From: Cepaea nemoralis
Lineage: Eukaryota; Mollusca; Gastropoda; Stylommatophora; Helicidae
Assembly: GCA_014155875.1 (NCBI GenBank)
Contig: JACEFZ010005116.1
Location: forward strand, 50,001-114,000
Length of the DNA: 64,000 bases
Direction: 5' to 3'
The notes under the pieces were generated by a model, which was not told the DNA's origin, ran no database searches, and was given only the letters and a program-made list of their open reading frames with translations. The translations under genes and the position numbers were made by a program. This document shows, one piece after another, positions 10,645-22,909 of this stretch; the first letter of the stretch is position 1, and each line of letters opens with the position of its first letter.

Positions 10645-10800
10645 TATCATTTATTACATGTAATGACGGTTTGAATTCATTATTATCATTTATTTCAAGT
10701 GATGATAGTATGAATTCATTGTTATAATTTATTACACGTAATGGCGGTATAAATTCATTGTTATCATTTACTAAATGTAATGATAGTATGAATTCGCCTG
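10645..10800. repeat. 39-bp tandem repeat, four diverged copies
   Basis: Units carry TTTATTACATGTAATGA and TATGAATTCATTGTTATCA words in order, four times. Internal palindromes (ATTACATGTAAT, GAATTC) recur in most copies. Confidence 0.7.
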
Positions 10801-10810
10801 TAGTTGTTCA

Positions 10811-11391
10811 TACGAGGGTAAGTTAATATGTAAGTCACAAATGGCTGTAGAAAAATAACTAACTATGATAACAACTTGAAACCAGTTTATTTTTATACAT
10901 ACATTGTCCCTTTATTTCTCAACATAATTTCCACCAACATTGATGCACTTATCCCATCGTTTTATCAGTCCTCCCAAACCGGCTGCATAGAACTGCGTGC
11001 CCTGTTTTCTAAACCACGTTTTCACTTCACATTCAACTTCGGCGTCATTCGCGAAATGTCTCCCGCCAAGGTGGGTTTTCAGTGGACTTAGCCCCTAGCG
11101 ATTTCCCGTAAAGCGGTGCATAGTTGGGTAGAAAAAGTTACGAGGGCGAGTCAATAAGTAAGTCACACAGTTCTGTGGGATGACAGGTAAATGAAAACAG
11201 GGCACGCAGATTTATGCAGCCGGTTTGGGAGGACTGATAAAACGATGGGATAAGTGCATCAATGTTGGTGGAAATTATGTTGAGAAATAAAGGGACAATG
11301 TATGTATAAAAATAAACTGGTTTCAAGTTGTTATCATAGTTAGTTATTTTTCTACAGCCATTTGTGACTTACTTATTAACTTACCCTCGTA
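10811..11391. mobile_element. Fold-back mariner derivative, copy 1 (complete)
   Basis: The element is bounded by TA and starts TACGAGGGTAAGTTAAT. Both ends are inverted copies of about 180 bases derived from the 3' end of a mariner transposase gene. Read inward each end gives the C-terminus RWDKCINVGGNYVEK and a stop. The interior holds a longer transposase C-terminal piece (minus; GRHFANDAEVECEVKTWFRK) joined to an internal mariner terminal repeat at about 11146 (ACGAGGGCGAGTCAATAAGT). The whole structure recurs, in the other orientation, at 20778-22903 and 39001-39405. Confidence 0.85.
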
Positions 11392-11399
11392 TTTCTTTG

Positions 11400-11870
11400 A
11401 ACATGTCTCCGTCTAGTCCTTACAACTGGAGATGTTCTAATATGCTCCATTTATTTATCCCTTTGCTGCTTCTAGTCTTCTCCGATTGCACTTCTCATTT
11501 TCTCGTGCAGTTTTTGTATGTACGACTATCTATTTATATCCACATTTGCTCGTCGCTTTTCCTTTCTTCTCTTAGCCTGAATGTTTCCTTTGAGTTATAT
11601 TTCTGCTCTTCCTACCTTTATTAAGGAATGACAAAAACACACAGAAAGAGAACAATGCACAATTTTACAGTGCATTAATTAGAGACGTTCACAACGAGAA
11701 ATACAAGAGCAGACAGCCATATTGATATTTAATTAGTAACCCTTAACAAGCGTAGGTATATGTTATTACTTTTCCCGCCGTCTACCATCTGCATTGTCTA
11801 ATCACCAGGTTGTTAATACAATATTACCCAGAAATAATGTCAAACGTAGTGTGGAGACAAAGAAATATTG
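11400..11870. other. Unassigned AT-rich DNA
   Basis: No gene or repeat recognised. Confidence 0.4.
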
Positions 11871-11974
11871 ATGAGGTAATGTACACGTCTTGGCAGAAGT
11901 AAAAGTGGGAACGGCAATGCGCGGTAAAATTCCTCGAATTTTTAAAACAATTGTTAAAATATATGGTAAATTTG

Positions 11975-12105
11975 TAGTGAATGTGCAGTGTTTAAAAATA
12001 TTACCGGTCCAAGTTTTGTATTCACCCTCTGTAAAGTTCATGCAACATATAGATAAATACAAAACTTGAACCGGCAATATTTTCAAACACTGCACAGTCA
12101 TTAAA
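11975..12105. repeat. MITE-like inverted repeat
   Basis: Arms of about 42 bases at about 11981-12024 and 12056-12100 are imperfect inverted copies. The left reads GTGCAGTGTTTAAAAATATT then ACCGG and AAGTTTTGTAT; the right is its reverse complement. The loop is about 30 bases. It is laid out like the hairpins at 9635-10012 but differs in sequence. Confidence 0.7.
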
Positions 12106-12109
12106 AATA

Positions 12110-12690
12110 CATCCTTGTAAAACGCGACCATATCTTCTTATTAACTGATACAGTGCCAAAGAATGATATATCGCCAAATGTGACCTTCCAGTTAGACATA
12201 AGGGCGATATAATCGCCAAACTAGGGTCATCATTATATTTTGTTTCAGTATCTCCCAAAATTGTGATGCTCAGTGAATGGAAATGTACATGGTAAGGCTT
12301 GTTCATTTAATTGTGCATCATGTTTAATACAAATCTACTTCTTTTGTTTGGCAATGAATCAGTTAGTGGTTGATGCTAGGTCACAACACAGGGCGAAATA
12401 GGTAATGAGCTACTAGAGTTGCTGCCCTACCGTTGCTACACACATTTTTTGTTTCGTATTATTCATTTTTATAATGGTTATGGTTTTAAAACACGACCTT
12501 CATACAGTGGTATAGCATAAGTTAATTGTCATCATCATTATCATCATCTTTATCATCATCATCATAGTACGTTTTTTTCTTTTGCAGAAGGTCGTTCTGA
12601 CCAGAATCAGATGTAAAGAGTATTAATCCTTTCTCAATATGGTATCATTAAACCTATAACATAAATTATCATTAAACTTTAAGAGTATAT
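12110..12690. other. Unassigned AT-rich DNA with a (CAT)n patch
   Basis: A CAT/TCA-rich patch lies at about 12528-12566. Nothing else was identified. Confidence 0.4.
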
Positions 12691-12697
12691 AACAACT

Positions 12698-12772
<75 letters not shown>

Positions 12773-12824
12773 AGAAACACAAACAGTAGACAGAACGAGA
12801 GAGAGAGAGAGAGAGAGAGAGAGG

Positions 12825-12917
<93 letters not shown>

Positions 12918-13021
12918 ACAGACAGACAGACAGACAGACAGATAGATAGATAGACAGAGAAATAGAGAAATAGAGAGATGGAGAGAGAGACATAAATTTA
13001 TATCTAGAGAGAGATTGAAAG

Positions 13022-13096
<75 letters not shown>
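12698..13096. repeat. Compound microsatellite AG / GACA / GGCA / GATA / AG
   Basis: Two long AG runs (about 12698-12770 and 13029-13096) flank a core that passes in order through AG, GACA (about 12825-12880), GGCA (about 12881-12916), GACA again and GATA. Serine-leucine frames across it are artefacts. Confidence 0.95.
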
Positions 13097-13099
<3 letters not shown>

Positions 13100-13184
13100 A
13101 GTACACAAGTTAAGGAAATGTTAAGGTCTCGAAGAGTTGATCAATTTATCGCTAGCCTCACCATCTTTAATTTATTTTTCCGTG

Positions 13185-13320
13185 GAAACGTAAATCTAGA
13201 GTCTCGAAACCTTAAACCTTGGTCCTCGGAACACGTAAATCCAAGTCCCCGGAACACGTAAATCTAAGTCCTCAAAACACGTAAATCCAGTGCCTCTGAA
13301 ACGTTGTTCAATGAGTCTCG
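13185..13320. repeat. Short diverged minisatellite, about 24-bp
   Basis: The words CACGTAAATCCAAGTCC and TCGGAACACGTAAAT recur about four to five times with drift. Confidence 0.6.
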
Positions 13321-13484
13321 GAACCGTAGTTTTGACAGAAGTTAGCAGCGATACAGTCGCGAACTATTAATTGTGCATATAAAACATATGTTTAATATAA
13401 TGAAATATCATGTTCTTACCTATTGAAGTCTCTGTCCAGTCTTCTCAGCATACGTATAAATAAATAAAATGTTTTGCATATCCT

Positions 13485-13701
13485 TTACAGGACATCGTTG
13501 TCAACATCTTTAAACTGATTGTTGATTTCTTGGCAAGATTACGCTCAGTAGTTTGCCATTGCTTTCTGAGCGACCGGCTCCATACTCTCATAAGTCATTG
13601 GCGCGACTCGAACCGCTTCCAATTCTTGTGGGCTCACGTCAACCGCGAGAGTATTCGGGGGTACGTAGAAAGCTGCTAACGCCTCGGCCAGGGAGACCAG
13701 C
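13485..13701 (-). mobile_element. tRNA-derived SINE, family A
   Basis: It matches the copy at 541-759 along its length: the block TTTACAGGACATCG, then AGTAGTTTGCCATTGCTTTC, then GAGCGACCGGCTCCATACTC. The tRNA-like head is decayed, but GCTAACGCCTCGGCCAGGGAG is still readable in reverse. Confidence 0.75.
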
Positions 13702-13784
13702 ATACGTATGGTAAAAGGAAAATAAAGAACCCCTTTTCAAGCTATGGTGTGAATTCAGTATATGGTGCCATCCCATATATTGTA

Positions 13785-13965
13785 GACCGATTTATACTCA
13801 ATTAGTGATGTGTTCAATATTACACCGGTTGTCCCATGACATTTCCTGGTAACCATTTCAAGCTGGATCGATCTGGATGCCTAAATAATTAAAAATAATA
13901 ATATTAATAATAATCGCCGCCTAGGAAGGGAATTCGAACACATTACCTCGGAGCCGACAGGCAAG
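13785..13965 (-). mobile_element. tRNA-like SINE, family D
   Basis: It contains GTGATGTGTTCAATATTACA, CCTGGTAACCATTTCAAGC and, read in reverse, a box B-like GTTCGAATTCCC. The same order of blocks is seen at 56615-56815. An AT-rich (AAT)n patch sits in the middle. Confidence 0.5.
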
Positions 13966-14102
13966 TGTCTGGTAGTAAAAGAGAATTATTTTACTCTTAG
14001 CCTGTCAGTTAATAATAAACATAAAGATGCAACTAAGAAAACATAGAATAGGCTGGAAAATTAAGAAACGGCTAAGGCATTAATCTTTTAATTACCATAA
14101 AG

Positions 14103-14348
14103 TTATTTAATTCCACGTTGTAAAGAAAAGATCTTATAGTAGGAAACTACTGTCATCAGGAAAGTGTTAGGGTCATCAAATTTTGTTGGCATGAATGCAT
14201 AGAGATATAGATGGCCAGCCATTCCCTCAATTAACTGGCGACGAATGTAGGCATCGAGCACTCGTCCGACCGCGTTCTTGGCATTACCATCTCCTAACGA
14301 TTCCACCAGCTTGCCCAATCTAATTTCACATAGCCCGATAGCCAACAT
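14103..14348 (-). other. Unrecognised 81-residue open frame
   Basis: The frame has mixed, protein-like composition (for example KLVESLGDGNAKNAVGRVLD and AYIRRQLIEGMAGHLYLY). It is not a product of a tandem repeat, unlike most frames in this window. No family was recognised. I see no convincing splice sites or neighbouring exon, so it could be an exon, a transposon piece or chance. Confidence 0.25.
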
Positions 14349-14359
14349 TTAGCAACATT

Positions 14360-15105
14360 GCATAAATGGTAACGTTAAACAATAACTCACATCTCGATTA
14401 TTAGAGCCCGGAATTTGAGAAACAACCCTGAAATCACACCTTCCTGCAGCATGTAGTATCTTGGATGCAAACCTGTACTCCACACACCGCCTGACTGTCT
14501 ACGTGTGCACACAACGCTTAAGCAGACTTGGCCACAGATCGTTAAGCCATCTACTAGTTGGTATGTTGTCTGTTTGTTCTGACACCGCTAACACTCACGT
14601 GATCATGTTATTATTGCAGTAGTGCTGTAGATATACTAGATTCATAAAAAGTCAGAAGCAAGTAGACGTTGCACTACCATACTCCACTGGAAGACTAAAA
14701 GGTATGGTGTCTATGAGGGTATTTGGTTGTTAAGTGAGTAGTGGAAGAGAGGAAATTGTGTCGTTTGTATAATGTATGTTCTATTAGGGCTTGTACTGCT
14801 AACCAATGATTTGCTGTTATGTTTAATATATAGTATGTAGCCATTAAGTGTATGTGTAATTTAAACTGTTGGTGTATACATGTAGGGAGATAAAGCGAGA
14901 ATATGGTTATCATTTTCTCCCTATGATCGGATGGGCGTAGAGGGGTTGGCGGGTGGGGGGGGGGGGGTTGGTATACTGTGTCCACTTGCCTCTAAGGACG
15001 CCCCAGCGTAACAAAATTGCCACTATATCGGCACACTTGATACCGACCACTTCATCTATTAAATATCCATTGGTTTCGAATTTGGGACTTGTACCATACT
15101 AACAT
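14360..15105. other. Unassigned DNA with a G-tract
   Basis: A run of G lies near 14955-14966. No gene recognised. Confidence 0.4.
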
Positions 15106-15107
15106 TA

Positions 15108-15345
15108 GCATCTGTGGTTTAGTGGATAGTGAAAGTTTTACAATTTCCCTACATACCGACCCCAGGGTTCGAAGTCAGCTGCAGGTGATTTGGAAGCAGA
15201 TCACTTGGCGTTGATTATGACAGTATGAGGCGTCGGCCGTTGAGACAGCAATAGCAAACTACTGAACGTAAAATTGCTTAGTAAATCACAAAGAGCAAAT
15301 AAATACTGGATAATATGATGTAAAGGATATTCAACTACCTTATTT
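15108..15345 (+). mobile_element. tRNA-derived SINE, family A (diverged)
   Basis: A box A-like GGTTTAGTGGATAGTG and box B-like GGGTTCGAAGTCAGC are followed by GATTTGGAAGCAGATCAC, AGCAAACTACTGAACGTAAA and a decayed tail. The block order equals that of the copies at 58313 and 58705. Confidence 0.7.
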
Positions 15346-15599
15346 TCCTGTATTCACAGAATACGTCAATGGCGTGGAAACGACAGCGTCTTGTTGGTCT
15401 TCGTGTGTAAATATTACATATTTACAAGAGAAAATCACAAGAAATCTGAGCAATTGGATACTGTATGTGACTTATTCCACTCATGGACAAAATGGCTTTA
15501 TAGCTACCGGAGAAGACTTGTTATTTGCGATCGCTCGCCTTGAACTCCAGGGTTATCCTCACACATACCACCAATACTAGTAGCTGCTACTACTAGTGA

Positions 15600-16300
15600 G
15601 TCCACTGGACTTATTTTACGTGAGGGTTAGCTTCCTCTATTACCAGTGTCCCTCGCCATCAGGCGAACCATGCCCAGATTTCAGAGGTAACAGTACTGTG
15701 TGTCCCTAAGCCAAGGACATTACCCAACAGAAATAAACGCGTGATTTCTAAGCACAAGTGAGATCCATATTTGCCATTTGTAATCTGGTTTTATCACTCC
15801 TAAAAGTTATTAATATATTTCAAAAGTGAACATTCACCTTTCAAGCTGCTTTTATTTTAAGATTGTAGCTTTTATATATTTCAGTTTAAACCCGGTGTCC
15901 TCTCTACATTGAATGTAGGCCGCAGTAAATCTTATACACTTTCTGTCACTCGCTCTGGTGGGGCACTTTAACAACTTGCCATTCGTCTATCTCTGCATGT
16001 TATCTTCCCAACAGCAACGCTACCTGCATCTTGCTCACCTGCTTTTGATTCTTCCTTCCAGGATTGGTTTTAAATGAGTGTCTGCCTTTTAAATTGGGCG
16101 AAATACTTGATGTTTATTTTCTTTATTCATACCATCAGTTCTGTTTTTGTTATCCTCTCCGGTTTCACTATGACTTCAAAATTTAAGTGCTTATTTTCTC
16201 ATGAACCATTGCCTATATTCCTGCATATTCACATTTCTGTTGCCTTTATTCAGTTTTCTAACTGCGTATACATCTAAAGCTAATGGAAATTGCAAACTGC
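15600..16300. other. Unassigned DNA
   Basis: AT-rich, with short frames only; nothing recognised. Confidence 0.4.
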
Positions 16301-16309
16301 AGGTTGACC

Positions 16310-16610
16310 TTATAAACTTTATAGACATCTGACCCACTGATATTCTAACATAAAGAGTAATTTCCTCCACTGATATTCTAACCTAAAGAGACATTTGACT
16401 CATTGGAATTCTAAAGTATGGCAAACGTTTATCCCATTGAGATTCTAACCCGTAAGAGAAAGATGCCAGACACACTGTCTGTCTACACGCGGGCAGATTA
16501 AAACATCTATATTACCGCACAGACTCGCAAACTGTCGTTAATTCCAATTCAAACATCTAAATTACCGCACGCATGCATAAACTTTCATTAATTCCAATTC
16601 AAACATAAAG
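16310..16610. repeat. Two small diverged tandem repeats
   Basis: At about 16315-16450 a block with ATTCTAACCTAAAGAGA recurs about four times. At about 16500-16605 a block of about 50 bases containing ATTACCGCAC and TTAATTCCAATTCAAACAT recurs twice. Confidence 0.6.
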
Positions 16611-16744
16611 AACTTTGGCTCTTTCAGATTCTAAAACACACGGGTCTATGATCAATAAAAAATGTGACACGTGCAAGAAATTAGCTAGGCAAATTAAACA
16701 CGTAGCCTTGATCTTACATACTTCAATATTTCAGAGCTTTGATC

Positions 16745-16890
16745 TATTCTTCCTTTTCTTCTCCCCCTCTTGTTCTTTTGTTACCGTTGTTGCTTTTCTT
16801 CTCTCCAAGACCTCGTGTTCTTTTGCTGCCACAGCTACTTTTCTTCTCCCCCACTCTTGTTCTTTTGCTGCCTTGCTGCTTTTCTTTTAA
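16745..16890. repeat. Pyrimidine-rich tandem repeat, three copies of about 45 bp
   Basis: The words TTCTTTTGCTGCC and CTTTTCTTCTCCCCC recur three times. Frames here are repeat artefacts. Confidence 0.6.
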
Positions 16891-16899
16891 TAGAGCATA

Positions 16900-18380
16900 T
16901 TCTCTCAACCAGCTTACGCCAAACCCTCCTTTCTCCTGCAGCTTCTTCCATTCTCTCCCAATATTATTCATTTCTATTAATAATTCTCTTCTTCATATGT
17001 GTGTTAATTTGTATGAATATTTGTTTGTTTTTATGTCTCCCACTATTTATTTTGCCTTATAAATTCCAGACGAAGGAATTTGTAGTTACACTTTTAACAG
17101 GTTTACTCAGTATATGTCCATTCAAAGCCAGCGTCGTTTGTTCACCTCTTGATTCACTGGGATTTGTTTATCTCGCTCCATGAGCTCCATACTGAAAGTC
17201 CTGTCATATCATTTTATTCCTGTTCTGCGCAGGCTCCCATTCATTAATCTTTGTTTGATATTACCTGACAATAATCCGTGATGGTTTAGTGATCTACGAT
17301 TATTTCCTTCTTCGTTAAACATGAGAAACAATCTCAAAGGTATTGATCGACATTCATAAAAGTATTTTAAAGAAATAGGGATTGGAGAACAGACCAGACA
17401 ATATGAAAATTTATAAAGCTTTAGGCGATGCCGGAATTCAAATCTGCATCCTCCAAAAGACGACAGTACCTCGCTGAAGGAAGAATATAAAACAATACGA
17501 AGTAATGCAACTTTACAGAACACAATTATGGACAACATAGAGCGTTGCTGAGACTAGCCTTCATTAGTAAACAAATACACATAAACACGGGGAAGACACT
17601 ACAGTGACTACATAAAGGCATAATTACTGAATGATAAGAATGGAAAGATACGGGGGGGGGGGGGGGTGGGAACATTGATAAGAAAATGAAAAGAAAAATT
17701 AACAAAATGTGATACTTATATCAGATTTCAAGGCTTAAGAAACAAGTGTACTGCGACACATGGACTACTAAACACCTTTTAAGTTGGTTGCATCTTTAGC
17801 ATTGTTATATCCTACACTCTGTTTATGGAAAAGGGTAAGAAATTCCAGTTCCAGTTCCAGTTGGAAAAAAAACAAACAAGAAAACTAAAACTGTCCACCC
17901 GTTCAACCAGAAATCCTACCCCAGCCTTTTAGTAGCATCATAGGTGTGATAACTTTATATTAACCAAATATATATCAAATACAAACACATCGGGCTGTAT
18001 GGTTAGTCTACATAATGAAGAACATTTAAAGACGAGACATGTTGATTGATTCGAGTGTATTATACGTAATACACAGAAATATAAACAGTTAGAGAACACT
18101 TTAAGCTATTAAAATGACACCATAAATAAATTAACAGGTAATAATTAGCACTCATAGAAGTAAAGTGATATATTAGTACTATTGTATGGATCAGTAACAT
18201 AAAGTACGACTCCGAATGAACTACAAATACAGTGCTCTATTCCGTGTGTCTTCTAAGTAAATTAACAATAAATATCCACGGTGACAGTTTTGAACGCTGG
18301 GTGCCCCTCTGTATCGCATCTGAAACATTTACAATAATAATTCATTGTATAACATTAACATTTGTTTTCTGCATATCCTA
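16900..18380. other. Unassigned AT-rich DNA
   Basis: Contains a G-run at about 17652-17666. No gene or family recognised. Confidence 0.4.
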
Positions 18381-18382
18381 TT

Positions 18383-18608
18383 TACAGGACATTGCAGTCA
18401 ACACCAGCATTTGTCAGCTGCTATTGATTTCTTGGCAAGATTTACGTTCAGTAGTTTGCCATTGCTTTCTGAATGACCGGCTCACATACCTTTCCCTAAG
18501 AAACCAACGCGACGCGATCCGCTGCCGAATCTCGCGCAGCTGTGTTTCGTACGTGGGTGTATGAGATTACGAACAGCGTCCATAACTCCTTCGCCAGGGA
18601 GACCGGCA
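18383..18608 (-). mobile_element. tRNA-derived SINE, family A
   Basis: It matches the copies at 541 and 13485: TTTACAGGACATTGCAGTC, AGTAGTTTGCCATTGCTTTC, TGAATGACCGGCTC. The end GCCAGGGAGACCGGC corresponds to the start of the tRNA-like head in reverse. Confidence 0.75.
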
Positions 18609-18619
18609 AAATTATCATT

Positions 18620-20370
18620 AAATCATTCAAAATTAAATGCCAGAGAAGGATGCTAAGAATATATTTGGGATAAAGAAAGATCTGCTGACAGTAGACACTA
18701 CATATCAATACAAATTGACCCCTAAAGTATATCGGAATACGGAAATTGACAACTTTCGGACACTAAACAGTTGTAGCATTCTGGGCAGCCTATCTATGGA
18801 AGGTATGATTTTTGGAAATCGAGACAGGAAGCTCCCTAGATGGCGATGGACTCAGGACATTCGAGGCAGTCTCTTTATACCGGGAGTTTGTAAAGTCTCA
18901 CTATACTTTGTATGTAGAATAAATGTGAAAAATGAAGTACTTGATGTCATCAAAAAATGTGTTCCACAAAGCAATATGGGCGGAATGACTTTCGTCTGCT
19001 GGAGTAATTATTTGCACTCCAAACAAAATGGTGGTATCAACGGAAAACAGAAATCTTTTTGGGGTTGAACAAGTGTTTCGAACTGACGGTTGATATACAC
19101 GGATAGTTGTTTCAAAGAATATGAAGAGACGTGTACAGTCATGTCTTGAAGCCCGTAGTGTACACTTCAAACGCCTGTTATAATGAATACTTTATTGGCA
19201 CTTTCCAGCTTCATCAAAACAGCGTTAGACCATAGCAGTGATTAGTGTAACTAATTTAATGAATTCTTAGCACATTTTTCTGATGACATCATGTGCTTCA
19301 TTTTTCCAATTTGTTCTTTCTACAAGTGAAGTGACACTTTACAAACACATCGTATCACTGGCAGATACAGGGCAGCTTGCTCAGGGGCCATGTCGGCTGT
19401 GATGGAGACAATGTATTGGACAGAATAGAACACACAATAACGACGATGCGAAAAATATGAAGGCATGCTTTCTTTTCGGATAAGGGCGAAAAACTAGGTG
19501 GACACAGTGTACTTTCCACGTGTTAAATTCAGCGACAGCTGGGAATAGTAAAGAGTAGGTTTGCGGCCCAGGCTGAATTTCAACATTAGAAAAATAAGAA
19601 ACAAACCTCCACTAAATAATATTTACAAGCATGCATGCCATTAACATACACCATTGAATCATGTATGGAGTTCGTGTATTGTCACACATACCTCCTTGTG
19701 TGATCTATGGCAGGGGACTGAAACACATATGGAGTTATCTAAGTGTGCCATGAAAGCGAATCTTTAACAAGACCAAACTGCGCTTACTGCAGTATTCACG
19801 AGTCTAATCGAATATCAACGCTGTGCAAATTCAGGTAGCCTAGGATAACCCAACCCAAGCAGGACGGGATACAACCCATTGTGCAGAATGACTGATGTGA
19901 AGTAGCAATGGAACCTGATGACCCGTCATGAAAAACAGATTAACACAGAAACCATAATTGCAGCAGCACTTGAGGCGCATGGGCCCTGCTTCCCTGCCAG
20001 AGAAACGCCAGCCGAAGGGACATTATTGATTGATAGGTGTTATTGACAGGGTAACTCAATGTACTTGCCGACCAACATCGAATTCCGCTAGGTGTGGTTG
20101 TTTTTCAGTATAGATACGCAATTGTCGCGTTTCACGCATTCATTGTTGAAGTAATAATGAGGTCTCAGTTGCATAATACGTTCTCGAGTATACAATTAAT
20201 ATGTAATTGAACATTTGCAATGGTCACAGTATACACGTAACAAACAGGTGATAATAATTGTAAGTGCAGTAAGAAAACAATATCTTCACAAGAATATATT
20301 CATGAGGAGGTCGGAACACGAAATGAAGTGAAAGTAAAATGAACTAAATCAATTGCTGAAAATGGTCATC
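18620..20370. other. Unassigned DNA
   Basis: A 143-residue frame at 18637-19068 (+) and an 89-residue frame on the minus strand have no recognisable motif. No repeats stand out. Confidence 0.4.
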
Positions 20371-20379
20371 ATTATTCAG

Positions 20380-20710
20380 TGACTTATCCTGCGCAGAGCA
20401 TCTTCCCATAAACAATCTTTCGAAATGTATCTCTGACGTAAGGTGGATGTCCTGCCTTCGTTGCTGTCATGTATGTTGTGGGCTTCCTCTTCTTCTCCTA
20501 AAGGTACACTTCCCTCCATAATTATCTTTTCTAAACTGTTATATTGGTTTATGTGTCCAACATTTTTTATTTTCCCATTGTTAGTTTGTCTAATTAAAAT
20601 TCTTCTTCAATGCTGAGTTCTAGTTGGATAGAGTTTGTTTGGCCTTCCTTCCGTCCAATGCATTTTTAATGCTCTTCCAAAACATTTATGTTCAAATGCT
20701 GATACATTGC
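20380..20710 (-). pseudogene. LINE C-terminal fragment
   Basis: The minus-strand translation gives a chain of the type YNSLEKIIMEGSVP then CLWEDALRRIS. It parallels the 31232-31618 copy (SLERIIVEGYIPGKRG), a known pattern at the C-terminus of endonuclease/reverse transcriptase LINE proteins. Frames are broken. Confidence 0.5.
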
Positions 20711-20777
20711 GTCCGACAAATACACAAGGGTGTAAAGCACAAGATAATAATAATAACAACCGGCATTAGTTACATTA

Positions 20778-22903
20778 TACGAGGGTAAGTTAATAAGTAA
20801 GCCACAAATGGCTGTAAATTGATTGATTAATTGATTGATTGATTGATTTAGGAACCGACATCACAGCATTCGGGGCATTCCCATGACCGCTCCGTCCCCA
20901 TCCTCAGCAGCTAGCGAAGAGTTCCAACACTAATAGTACCAGTAGCAATCTGATTATATGTCCGTCTCGATTTTCCCCTGAGCGTCGATCGTCGGCCAAA
21001 TCCCCTCGTCACCCCTCGCTGTCACATTCTTGACAAACCATGGTGATCCATTTGCTCCTCCGAGGTGTACACGTGCTCCCACAAGGTCGCAACCACGTCT
21101 GCCTTATCAAGCATCAATACTCCACCAAGTTTTGCAGAGCCAGCCAATCTGTCCGCCTGTTCATTCCCCAGCACACCAGCATGCCACGGAGAAAATATCC
21201 AGACGACGCTTGTCACCCATGACTTCCGAAGCGAAGCAAGCCACTCTGCACGAAGCTTGCCTGTCCTCACCCTACTCAGCATGCTTTCTGAGTCAGTTAC
21301 AATCACGATGTGAGTGTGTATCGTAATCTCCATCCAGCGGAAAGCTGCACTGACCGCCTCCACCTCCATTCTTAAGCTAGCTGTTGTGGTATCATATGCC
21401 AGGCTATCCTGCACCAAACGTCGACTATTAGCTTATGCTAAGAACCCCCAGGCACTTCTCCTGCCTCTCAACACCGAACCATCTCTGTATATAATCACAT
21501 CACCCGGGCGGGCATTATCCTGAATTAGTTGCTGGATTTCCACTTCCGTGGCCCCTGCTGGCCACTCCCTGCACTCCCGGCTCAATGTGATTATAACTCT
21601 GCACACGTCTGACTGCTCCGCTGGCTCTCTGACCCACTCCTTTCCTCGCCTAATGTTCTTCAAGATGAACACCTGTCTGATCGTATCCTCCACATGAGCC
21701 ATCCATGATTTCCTTCTTTTCAGTCGCTGATCCTTAACTGCGTCCAGCGCCTCATGCAACGGGTGATATGTGTCAGCAACTACTCTGAGGTATGCCTTCG
21801 CCTGCATCACCTTGAGCCTACCAGCAACAATCGGCAACCAAGGATGTAACGCATACACACTGCTGGGGTTTCTCTGATGCTTCCCAGAATGACCCGCATA
21901 GCTTCATTCTGTATGCGCACTAATTTCCCCAACTGCATTTTTGAGACAGTGAGCAGTCCTAGTCCATAATCAATCACTGAGAGAATCAAGTGCTGGTATA
22001 GTGTGAAAAGCATTCTCTGTTCTGTGTCCATTGCAGCCATAGTTTTAAGTGCATTGAGTCCCTTTTGAGATCTTGTCACAACCGTCTCCACATGGTCCTT
22101 GAAGGACAGGCTCCTGTCAAATGTGATTCCAAGATACTTCAGTTTGTTCTCTCTGTTGACGCTTCTGCCATCTATCGCGAGGCTTGAGACATCAGCTCTC
22201 ACAATCCTGTTGTCCAGAGAGCACCACATAACAGCCGCCTTTTCCGGGTGGATGACAGCACTCATTTCCGTGCAACTGTCAATCACTTTGTCTACTGTCG
22301 CCTGTAGCTCCTGGGCTGTTTGCTCCCTATCTCTCCCCTGCCTATATGGCTGTAGAAAAATAACTAAATATGATAACATCTTGAAACCAGTTTATTTTTA
22401 TACATACATTGTCCCTTTATTTCTCAACGTAATTTCCACCAACATTGATGCACGTATCCCATCGTTTTATCAGTCCTCCTAAACCCGCGTTATTGAACTG
22501 CGTGCTTTGTTTTCTGAACTGTGTGACTTACTTATTGACTCGCCCTCGTAACTTCCTTTTCCCTACCCAGCTATGCACCGTTCTACGGGACAAACATTTG
22601 TCAGCATAAACAATTAAAACCAACCTTGGCGGAAGACATTTCGCCAATGACGCTGAAGTTGAATGTGAAATTAAAACGTGGTATAGAAAACAGAATAAGC
22701 AGGTCTATGTAGCGGGTATTTTTTTTTGGGGGGGGGGGGGGGGGGCTGATAAAACGATGGGATAAGTGCATCAATGTTGGTGGAAATTATGTTGAGAAAT
22801 AAAGGAACAATATACGTATAAAAATAAACTGGTTTCAAGTTGTTATCATAGTTAGTTATTTTTCTACAGCCATTTGTGGTTTTCTTATTGACTTCCCCTC
22901 GTA
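20778..22903. mobile_element. Fold-back mariner derivative, copy 2, split by a LINE
   Basis: It starts TACGAGGGTAAGTTAATAAG and ends CCCCTCGTA with TA on both sides. Removing the LINE (20817-22345) and one target duplication leaves about 588 bases, against 581 for copy 1. It runs in the opposite orientation to copy 1 but has the same parts: an inverted end, an internal mariner terminal repeat near 22555, a transposase C-terminal piece (plus), a G-run, then the other inverted end. Confidence 0.85.
20817..22345 (-). pseudogene. RNase H-bearing LINE (I/R1/Jockey-like group), 5'-truncated
   Basis: Read on the minus strand it encodes, in broken frames, the end of a reverse transcriptase (KLKYLGITFDRSLSFKDH, then SVIDYGL), a linker, and an RNase H domain. 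The RNase H part shows YRDGSV (normally YTDGS), MEVEAVSAAF, VTDSESML and HAGVLGNEQADRLAGSA, the usual order of its catalytic motifs. The 3' end is an (AATC)n tail at about 20817-20850. It is flanked by the direct repeat ATGGCTGTA (20808-20816 and 22346-22354), a 9-bp target-site duplication inside the fold-back mariner. Confidence 0.85.
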
Positions 22904-22909
22904 TTATAT

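Noticed and set aside
18637..19068. 143-residue gene
   Set aside because: No motif, no splice context and no conserved copy; probably chance.
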